Shown: positions 8,100 through 15,261 of the stretch, one piece after another
How the letters are laid out: every line of letters starts with the position of its first letter
Position numbering within the stretch: the first letter of the stretch is position 1
Source: DTLA01 sp034436295
GTDB taxonomy: Bacteria; Chloroflexota; Anaerolineae; DTLA01
Assembly: GCA_034436295.1 (NCBI GenBank)
Contig: DAOTVT010000252.1
Coordinates: forward strand, 1 to 20,465
Reading direction: 5' to 3'
DNA: 20,465 nt
Notes under the pieces: generated by a model
Seen by the model: only the letters and a program-made list of their open reading frames with translations
Database searches by the model: none
Told to the model about the DNA's origin: nothing
Position numbers and translations under genes: made by a program

Positions 8100-8858
8100 C
8101 TATCCAAATCGCCCGGTAACGTAATCTTCCGTTCGCTTGTCGGTGGGGGCCGTGAAGATCTTCTTGCCCGGGTGGTGCTCCACCAACTCGCCCATGAGGA
8201 AGAAGGCGGCGTAATCGGCGATGCGCCCCGCCTGCTGGATGCTGTGCGGCACGATGATGACGGTGTAGTGCTCCTTCAGGATAAGGAGCGACTCCTCCAC
8301 CTTGGCCGTGGAGATGGGGTCCAGCCCGGAGGTCGGCTCGTCCAGGAGCAGCACCTCGGGCTCCAGCGCCAGGCTTCGGGCGATGCACAGCCGTTGCTGT
8401 TGCCCGCCCGACAGGGCATTGGCCGGGCTGTCCAGGCGGTCTTTGACTTCATCCCACAGGGCCGCCTGCCGCAGGCTGCGCTCCACGATTTCGTCCAGGC
8501 GCGCGCGGTCGCGAAGGCCCGCCAGGCGCGGCCCGTAGGTTACGTTCTCGCGGATGGTGCCCGGCAGCGGCAGGGGCAGCGCGAAGACCATGCCCACGCG
8601 ACGCCGCAGGCTCGGCACGTCAAATCCGGGCGCGTAGATGTCCTCCCCGTCCAGCAGGATGCGCCCCGACATGCGGCCGTCCTCCACCAGGTCGTTCAGG
8701 CGGTTCAGCAGGCGCAGGAGCGTGGTCTTCCCGCCGCCCGCCGGGCCGAAGAAGACGGTAATCGCGCGCGCGGGCACGTCCAGCGTGATGTGGCGCAGCA
8801 CCTGCTGGTCGCCGTAGGCGTAGGACACGTCTTGAATCTGAATCTTGGTTTCAGGCAC
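8100..8858 (-). CDS. pstB: Phosphate ABC transporter ATP-binding protein, copy 2 (Q-loop Gln missing)
   Basis: This is the second PstB-type ATPase, 252 residues. Walker A is GPAGGGKTT (38-46), the signature LSGGQ is intact (149-153), Walker B is VLLLDE (169-174) and the switch His is H205 (VPHSIQQA). The Q-loop position, normally MVFQ, is MVFA (Ala93) followed by an unusual LPLPLPG, and Ala replaces the Ser of Walker A. Start choice: GTG at 8864 has GGAG only 1 nt away, whereas GTG at 8858 has it 7 nt away, so 8858 is preferred; both are GTG. Its defects mirror those of the neighbouring PstB, which suggests a heterodimer with one canonical and one degenerate ATP site. The gene lies 27 nt after pstA. 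Confidence 0.93.
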   Translation of the reverse strand: MPETKIQIQDVSYAYGDQQVLRHITLDVPARAITVFFGPAGGGKTTLLRLLNRLNDLVEDGRMSGRILLDGEDIYAPGFDVPSLRRRVGMVFALPLPLPGTIRENVTYGPRLAGLRDRARLDEIVERSLRQAALWDEVKDRLDSPANALSGGQQQRLCIARSLALEPEVLLLDEPTSGLDPISTAKVEESLLILKEHYTVIIVPHSIQQAGRIADYAAFFLMGELVEHHPGKKIFTAPTDKRTEDYVTGRFG

Positions 8859-8885
8859 GCGCACGCTCCATCGGGTGATGATGAC

Positions 8886-9734
8886 CTACCATTGCCGCCG
8901 ACGGCGGAAGTAACTGCGAATCGTCGTGGCCACCACGTTCAGCGACAGGACAAGCCCCAGCAGCACCAGCGCCGTCCCGAACTGGATCTTCGGCGGCATG
9001 CCGGGAACCTGGGTGCTGACAACGTACAGGTGGTAGGGCAGGGCCATCGTCTGATCCAGCGGCGACTGCGGCAATCGCGGCAGGTAGAACGCCGCCACGG
9101 TGAACAGGATCGGCGCGGTCTCGCCGGCGGCGCGCAGCAGCCCCAGGATGATGCCGGTGATGATTCCGGGCAGCGCCTGGGGCAGCACGATGTGGCGGAT
9201 GGCCTGCCAGCGCGTCCCGCCCAAACTGGCGCTGACGGTGCGGAACTCGGTGGGCACGGCCCGCAGCGCCTCTTCGGCGGTGCTGATGATGATGGGCAAG
9301 GTCATGATGGAGAGCGTCAGCGATCCGGCGACGATGGATGTCCCGAATCCGAGCAGCAGGACGAACAGCCCCAGCCCGAACAGGCCGTACACCACCGACG
9401 GGATGCCCGCCAGGTTGATGATGGCCAGGCGTATGGAACGGGTGAGCCAGGTGTCGCGGGCGTACTCGGACAGGTAGATGGCCCCGCCCACGCCCAGGGG
9501 GATGGCGACGATGGCCGTGCCCAGGGTGAGCACGACGGTGCCCACGATGGCGGGGAAGATGCCGCCGGCCCGCATCCCATCGCGGGGCATGGCCGTTAGG
9601 AACTCCCAGTTGATGGCCGCCGCCCCTCGGATGACGATCACCGCGACGACGGCCAGGATGGGGATGACCACGGCAAGCGCCGCCAGCGTCAGCAGCGCAA
9701 ATCCCACTCGCTGGGCGACAAATCGGTTCCTCAT
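8886..9734 (-). CDS. pstA: Phosphate ABC transporter permease PstA
   Basis: This 282-residue inner-membrane permease forms the phosphate channel with PstC. About six hydrophobic helices are visible. The EAA loop that docks onto the ATPase is present (EEALRAVPTEFRTVSASLGGTRW), followed by the family motif GLLRAAGETAPILFT. The start ATG at 9734 overlaps the stop of pstC (ATGA), so the two permeases are translationally coupled. The much longer open frame upstream is the antisense-free shadow of pstC in another frame and is not part of the gene. The C-terminus is basic (RSYFRRRRQW), as expected for a cytoplasmic end. Confidence 0.96.
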   Translation of the reverse strand: MRNRFVAQRVGFALLTLAALAVVIPILAVVAVIVIRGAAAINWEFLTAMPRDGMRAGGIFPAIVGTVVLTLGTAIVAIPLGVGGAIYLSEYARDTWLTRSIRLAIINLAGIPSVVYGLFGLGLFVLLLGFGTSIVAGSLTLSIMTLPIIISTAEEALRAVPTEFRTVSASLGGTRWQAIRHIVLPQALPGIITGIILGLLRAAGETAPILFTVAAFYLPRLPQSPLDQTMALPYHLYVVSTQVPGMPPKIQFGTALVLLGLVLSLNVVATTIRSYFRRRRQW

Positions 9735-10627
9735 CGCAACCCTCCTCGCCGCCGTTTGCGGAACATGGTAGAGGCCGCCGCCAGGTTGATGAGGAATGTG
9801 ATGACAAACAGGATGATGCCGATGGCAAAGAGGACGTGGTAGTGCACGCTCCCGTGGGCCACCTCGCCCATCTCGGCAGCGATGGTGGCGGTCATGGTGC
9901 GCACCGGACGGAACAGGGCGTCCAGCCCCAGGGGCATCCGCGCGGCGTTGCCGGTAACCATCATCACGGCCATGGTCTCGCCGATGGCGCGGCCCATGCC
10001 CAGCATGACGGCGGTAACGATGCCCGAGCGAGCGGCCGGAACCACCACGCGCCAGATGGTCTGCCACTGCGTCGCGCCCATGGCCAGGCCCGCGTCGCGG
10101 TACATTTTGGGCACGGCGTCCAGCGCGTCCTCGGCCACGCTGATGATGGTGGGCAGCGACATGTAGGCCAGGATGAGCGCGCCGGTGAAGGCCACCAGCC
10201 CCGTTGGCGCGCCGAAGGTCTCGCGGACGATGGGCGCCACCAGCGTCATGCCGAAGAATCCCAGCACCACCGAGGGGATGCCCGCCAGCACCTCTATCAT
10301 GGGCTTGAGGATTTCCCGCGCCCAGTTGGGGGCCACCTCGCGGATGAACACGGCCGTGGCCACGCCCAGCGGCAGCGCGATGACGATGGCGCTGATGGTG
10401 ATGAGCACAGACCCCAGGATGAGCGGCAACGTCCCGAACAGGCCAAAGGTCGGGTACCAGCGCGTGCCGAACAGGTTGCCCAGGTCTATCTGCGCGAAGG
10501 CGGGCAGCCCTTCTCGGAGCAGGAACAGGAAAATGAGGATGACGAACCCGACGGTGGAGAAGCCGATGACCCGAATCAGCGACTCAATGGCGAATTCCAC
10601 CCAGCGCAGGTGTGGCTTCTGCTTCAT
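9731..10627 (-). CDS. pstC: Phosphate ABC transporter permease PstC
   Basis: This 298-residue permease is the partner of PstA. It has a long first hydrophobic helix (FSTVGFVILIFLFLL), then a periplasmic loop with the PstC-typical NLFGTRWYPTFGLFG. The EAA motif follows (EDALDAVPKMYRDAGLAMGATQW), then GMGRAIGETMAVMMV. ATG 10627 overlaps the TGA of pstS and the stop overlaps the start of pstA, both as ATGA, so pstS-pstC-pstA are translated as a coupled unit. Length and topology are normal. Confidence 0.97.
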   Translation of the reverse strand: MKQKPHLRWVEFAIESLIRVIGFSTVGFVILIFLFLLREGLPAFAQIDLGNLFGTRWYPTFGLFGTLPLILGSVLITISAIVIALPLGVATAVFIREVAPNWAREILKPMIEVLAGIPSVVLGFFGMTLVAPIVRETFGAPTGLVAFTGALILAYMSLPTIISVAEDALDAVPKMYRDAGLAMGATQWQTIWRVVVPAARSGIVTAVMLGMGRAIGETMAVMMVTGNAARMPLGLDALFRPVRTMTATIAAEMGEVAHGSVHYHVLFAIGIILFVITFLINLAAASTMFRKRRRGGLR

Positions 10628-11544
10628 GGCGCTGCCGAGCCTCCCGTTGGCGATTGCTTCAGCGGCACGAACCCCACGCCTGCGACCAGCCGCTGCCCGT
10701 CGCCCAGCACCCAGTCCAGGTACGCGCGGACGTGCGGGCTGGGTTCCCCGACCGTGTACATGTACAGGGGGCGCGCGATGGGATACGTGCCGTTGTTGAC
10801 CGTCTCGGCCGACGGCAGGACGAAGGGGCCGTTGGCGTCGCGCGCGATGGCCAGCGTCTTCTGGTCGGGCGTTACGTACCCCAGGCCGTCGTAGCCGATG
10901 GCGTTGGGGTTCTGGCGCACCTCGGCGCTAATGCCCTCGGACGAGGGCATCAGCAGGGTGTCGGGCGAGAAGAGCGCGTCGCTCTTGGGATCTCCCAGAC
11001 GGACGACGTGCTCCAGGAAATAGACATACGTGCCCGAGTTGGACTCGCGCGACAGGAGCACGATGGGCCTGTCCTCGCCCCCGACCTGCCGCCAGTTGGT
11101 GATCTTGCCGGTGTAGATGTCCGAGACCTGCTGCAAGGTCAGGCCGTCCACGGGGTTGGAGGGGTGCACCACCACGGCGATGGCGTCCCAGGCGACGATG
11201 TGCTCGTGGGGGGTGTAGCCGTTCTTCTGGGCTTCGGCGATTTCTTCGGGCTTCATCTCCCGCGAGGCGTTGGCGATGTCCACCGTGCCGTTGATGAGGG
11301 CGGCGATGCCGGTGCCGGAGCCGCCGCCGGTTACCGAGATGCGCACTTCGGGGTGGAGTCGCATGTACTCCTCGGCCCAGGCCAGCGCCAGGTTCACCAG
11401 GGTGTCCGAGCCTTTCTGCTGGATGCTGACGGCGGGCGGCGGTTCGGTGCCGCTGGCGGGTTGCGGCGCGCCGCACCGCGCAAGCGCCAGCGCGACCCAT
11501 GCGCCCAACCCGATCGCTGCCGCAATCCGCAACATCCGCGCCAT
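10624..11544 (-). CDS. pstS: Phosphate-binding lipoprotein PstS
   Basis: This is the 306-residue extracytoplasmic substrate-binding protein of the Pst importer. The N-terminus is a lipoprotein-type signal ending in LARC with Cys24. Arg at -1 of the lipobox is atypical, but the rest fits. Phosphate-binding segments are visible: GSDTLVNLA, TGGGSGTGI, ANASREM and SRESNSGTYVYF, the last with the Ser/Arg/Thr set that holds phosphate in the family. It starts 3 nt after the upstream gene, with AAGGGG as Shine-Dalgarno. No recognisable Pho box was found upstream; control probably comes from further up the transcript. Confidence 0.96.
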   Translation of the reverse strand: MARMLRIAAAIGLGAWVALALARCGAPQPASGTEPPPAVSIQQKGSDTLVNLALAWAEEYMRLHPEVRISVTGGGSGTGIAALINGTVDIANASREMKPEEIAEAQKNGYTPHEHIVAWDAIAVVVHPSNPVDGLTLQQVSDIYTGKITNWRQVGGEDRPIVLLSRESNSGTYVYFLEHVVRLGDPKSDALFSPDTLLMPSSEGISAEVRQNPNAIGYDGLGYVTPDQKTLAIARDANGPFVLPSAETVNNGTYPIARPLYMYTVGEPSPHVRAYLDWVLGDGQRLVAGVGFVPLKQSPTGGSAAP

Positions 11545-11547
11545 CGC

Positions 11548-12138
11548 TTACCCCTTCAGCGGCCGCCCAAGCCTGGGCTTGCACAGGATTTCCAACACGC
11601 GGAAGTCAAAGAAGTCCTGGGCGTTGGCGGGGATGACCACCATGGCGGTGTCGGCGCCGCGGCCGGTGCCCGCCACGGTGATGGCGGGTTCGCCCACGCG
11701 CACCAGGCCCGCGTCGGCGGCCATGATGGCAATCTCCACGCCCACCTTCACGCCCTGCGAGAAGTTGCGCAACACGAACGCGATGAGTTCGTCCAGCATG
11801 TACGTGCCGAATTCCTTCCGGACGGCGCGGTTGATGCCGCCAAAGGCGTGCTGGCAGGTGAGCAGTTTGGCGCCGGCGGCCAGGATGGCCTCTCGGTTCG
11901 CGTCGGTCAGTTCCTGCGTGTTGGGCGCCTTGAACCCGTGGCTGTGGGATACCACCACCAGGTCGTAGCCGCGGAACACTCCGGCGGCCCGCACGCCCGT
12001 CGCGCCCGTCGTCGTGGCGACAAGGATGGCGCGGATGCCGAGTTGTTCGGCGCGGGCCTTGGCGATTTCCAACGTCCTTTCGGTGTTGGCCGGCCCGGCC
12101 TGCTCAAAGTACACGCAAGGTACGACCCACTCGCTCAC
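11548..12138 (-). CDS. Stand-alone pyruvate kinase C-terminal-like domain protein
   Basis: This 196-residue protein resembles the alpha/beta C-terminal domain of pyruvate kinase without the TIM-barrel catalytic part. It has TLEIAKARAEQLGIRAILVATTTGATG, then YDLVVVSHSHGFKAPNTQELT and a C-terminal CKPRLGR. Such free-standing PK_C-like proteins occur in some bacteria and archaea; their role is unknown, and catalysis as a kinase is not expected. The GTG start at 12138 (SEWVVPCVYFEQAG) is chosen because GGAGGG lies 4 nt upstream. An ATG at 12201 falls inside the hairpin terminator of gdhA and would add an implausible leader. It sits 3 nt before pstS, so it appears to be the first gene of the phosphate operon. 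No clear promoter is visible before it. Confidence 0.72.
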   Translation of the reverse strand: MSEWVVPCVYFEQAGPANTERTLEIAKARAEQLGIRAILVATTTGATGVRAAGVFRGYDLVVVSHSHGFKAPNTQELTDANREAILAAGAKLLTCQHAFGGINRAVRKEFGTYMLDELIAFVLRNFSQGVKVGVEIAIMAADAGLVRVGEPAITVAGTGRGADTAMVVIPANAQDFFDFRVLEILCKPRLGRPLKG

Positions 12139-12183
12139 GATACCCTCCGCTTTTTCGGCTTCGCACACGTTTCCAGCACACAA

Positions 12184-12216
12184 AGAAGCGCCCTGGGGCA
12201 TACCCAGGGCGCTTCT
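12184..12216 (-). terminator. Rho-independent terminator after gdhA
   Basis: A perfect 14-bp inverted repeat (AGAAGCGCCCTGGG, 5-nt loop, CCCAGGGCGCTTCT) lies 27 nt beyond the gdhA stop. On the minus strand it is followed by TTTGTGTG, a modest U-tract. The position and stem strength fit a terminator separating gdhA from the phosphate cluster, although read-through could also feed the cluster. Confidence 0.7.
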
Positions 12217-12243
12217 GGAACGCTCGCAAAGGGAAGCGGGCTT

Positions 12244-13494
12244 CTAGGCCCAGCCGCGCAGCCTCATAGCCTCGGCCACACGGTGGACGGCCACCAGGTA
12301 TGCCCCAACCCGGTTGTTCACCTTGTGCTTCTGCGCCATCTCGTGGACGGCGTGGAACGCGGCCGTCATCTTGCGGTCCAGTTTCTCGTGGACTTCCTCA
12401 ATGGGCCAGTAGTAGTCGTAGGCGTTCTGGACCTGCTCAAAGTAACTGACGGTAACGCCGCCCGCGTTGCACAGAAAGTCGGGGATGACGTACACGCCGT
12501 TGGCGAAGAGAATCTTGTCCGCTTCGGGCGTGGTCGGGCCGTTGGCGAACTCGGCCACGATCTTGGCCTTGATTTTGGCGGCGTTTTTCTCGGTGATCTG
12601 GTTCTCCAGCGCCGCGGGGATGAGCACCATCACGTCCAGTTCCAGCAATTCCTCGTTGGTGATGTTCTTGGCGCCGGGGAAGTTGACCACGGAGCCGGTC
12701 TTCTCCTTGTGCTCCGAGACCGCCTTGGGGTCAAGCCCGTCGGCCTTGTAGATGCCGCCCTTGGAGTCGCTGACGGCGACGACCTTCATGCCCAGAATCT
12801 CCTGGGCCAGGACGTGGCCGTAGTAGCCGGCGTTGCCGTAGCCCTGGATGGCGCAGGGGGCGCCCTTCAGGTTCAGGCCGAGCACCTTGGCGGCCTCGCG
12901 GATGGTGTACACGCCACCGCGCGCCGTCGCGTCGCCGCGGCCTGCGGAGCCGCCCAGCGGCAGCGGCTTGCCGGTGATGACGCCCGGGACGTTGTAGCCC
13001 GTGATGATGCTGTACTCGTCCATCATCCAGGCCATGATCTGCGGGTTGGTGTACACGTCGGGGGCGGGCACGTCGGTCTCGGGGCCGATGAACTTGGCGA
13101 TGGCCCGGATGTACCCGCGGCTCAGCCGCTCCAACTCGCCCTGCGACATCTCCTTGGGGTTGCAGATGACGCCGCCCTTGCCGCCGCCCAGCGGGATGTC
13201 CACCACGGCGGTCTTCCAGGTCATCCATGCGGCCAGCGCGCGCACGGTGTCAATGGTCTCCTCGGGGTGGAAGCGGATGCCGCCCTTGGTGGCGCCGCGG
13301 GCGTCGTTGTACTGCACGCGGAAGCCCTTGAACACCTTGACGCTGCCGTCGTCCATCTTCACGGGGATGGTTACGTGCAGTTCGCGCATGGGCTCGCGCA
13401 GGAGCGCATGGATGCCAGGCTCCAGTTTCAGGATGGCTGCCGCCTCGTCCAACTGCTGTTGTGCGATTTTGAAGGGATTCAGTTTCTCGGTCAT
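12244..13494 (-). CDS. gdhA: Glutamate dehydrogenase (Glu/Leu/Phe/Val dehydrogenase family)
   Basis: This 416-residue enzyme fits the hexameric NAD(P)-dependent glutamate dehydrogenases that interconvert glutamate and 2-oxoglutarate plus ammonia. The substrate-binding Lys is in RGATKGGIRFHP (K70). The catalytic Lys is K106 in PLGGGKGGV and the Asp is D146 in PAPDVYTNP. The Rossmann fold begins at IQGYGNAGYYG (217-225), with GYGNAG for the usual GxGNxG, and D243 after the second strand leans towards NAD, though this is not decisive. The ATG at 13494 is preferred to the TTG at 13500 because AGGAG (13504-13508) is 9 nt away from the former and only 3 from the latter. The gene has its own promoter and terminator. 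Confidence 0.95.
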   Translation of the reverse strand: MTEKLNPFKIAQQQLDEAAAILKLEPGIHALLREPMRELHVTIPVKMDDGSVKVFKGFRVQYNDARGATKGGIRFHPEETIDTVRALAAWMTWKTAVVDIPLGGGKGGVICNPKEMSQGELERLSRGYIRAIAKFIGPETDVPAPDVYTNPQIMAWMMDEYSIITGYNVPGVITGKPLPLGGSAGRGDATARGGVYTIREAAKVLGLNLKGAPCAIQGYGNAGYYGHVLAQEILGMKVVAVSDSKGGIYKADGLDPKAVSEHKEKTGSVVNFPGAKNITNEELLELDVMVLIPAALENQITEKNAAKIKAKIVAEFANGPTTPEADKILFANGVYVIPDFLCNAGGVTVSYFEQVQNAYDYYWPIEEVHEKLDRKMTAAFHAVHEMAQKHKVNNRVGAYLVAVHRVAEAMRLRGWA

Positions 13495-13513
13495 GTCCAA
13501 AAACTCCTTTGTT

Positions 13514-13590
13514 TTAGATTTTCACCAAGCGAAGAGTGGCTCGTCTTTGAGCCGAGAGGGATACTTCGGTTCCAATCACCTCCTTGTGAT
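13514..13590 (-). promoter_or_regulatory. gdhA leader with Shine-Dalgarno-bearing hairpin and possible mini-ORFs
   Basis: In the roughly 124-nt leader of gdhA a 5-bp inverted repeat (ATCAC...GTGAT, 13575-13590) presents AAGGAG in its loop. Together they give AAGGAGGTGAT, a full match to the anti-Shine-Dalgarno. Just after it, a TTG could open a 17-codon frame (13575-13522), and an overlapping GTG a 21-codon one ending at 13514. Whether this is a leader peptide or a ribosome standby site cannot be told from sequence alone. Confidence 0.3.
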
Positions 13591-13624
13591 GGATATCCTG
13601 CGAGTCGTGGCGCAATCTGTGCGA

Positions 13625-13653
13625 ATTATAACACACTGTGGCGGGGAGGCCAA
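13625..13653 (-). promoter_or_regulatory. Promoter of gdhA
   Basis: On the minus strand TTGGCC (13653-13648), a 17-nt spacer and a perfect TATAAT (13630-13625) with a TG extension form a good sigma-70/SigA-type promoter. It lies between the gatB stop (13656) and gdhA and predicts a start of transcription near 13618. Confidence 0.75.
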
Positions 13654-13655
13654 AA

Positions 13656-15089
<1,434 letters not shown>

Positions 15090-15117
15090 GGTTCCCCCGC
15101 GTGGCGGTGTCGGGTGG

Positions 15118-15126
15118 ATTATAGCA
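15118..15126 (-). promoter_or_regulatory. Extended -10 promoter of gatB
   Basis: On the minus strand TGC followed by TATAAT (15123-15118) lies 29 nt before the gatB ATG. No good -35 is visible at 17-nt spacing, which is usual for extended -10 promoters. It diverges from the Mod promoter about 50 bp away. Confidence 0.6.
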
Positions 15127-15171
15127 CACAAGCGCCGTTTGCGCGCATGGGGGCGGGGGAGCGCAAAGCCT

Positions 15172-15200
15172 TTGACGCCGGCGGGGAAGGATGGTAGAAT
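15172..15200 (+). promoter_or_regulatory. Promoter of the defence operon
   Basis: TTGACG (15172-15177), a 17-nt spacer and TAGAAT (15195-15200) with a TG extension form the best promoter in the window. Transcription would start near 15207, giving a leader of about 55 nt to the Mod start. Confidence 0.78.
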
Positions 15201-15218
15201 AGCAAACACGAAGGGAAC

Positions 15219-15245
15219 GGCCATTTGATGGCCACCCAGTCGTAG
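15219..15245 (+). promoter_or_regulatory. Small hairpin and five-codon ORF in the Mod leader
   Basis: GGCCAT, a 3-nt loop and ATGGCC (15219-15233) form a 6-bp palindrome in the leader. The ATG in its right arm (15228) opens a frame of five codons ending at TAG 15245, just before the Mod ribosome binding site (GAGGTGG). It could be an operator, an attenuating structure or chance. Confidence 0.3.
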
Positions 15246-15261
15246 GCCGAGGTGGATGAAC

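Noticed and set aside
8100..8858. Second pstB as a pseudogene because of its missing Q-loop Gln
   Set aside because: The frame, Walker B, signature and switch His are intact and the gene is tightly packed in the operon; the change looks like specialisation rather than decay.
12139..12183. Promoter for the PK-C-like/pst cluster
   Set aside because: No pair of -35 and -10 hexamers with sensible spacing could be found on the minus strand, and no Pho box; the cluster may depend on read-through or an unusual sigma factor.
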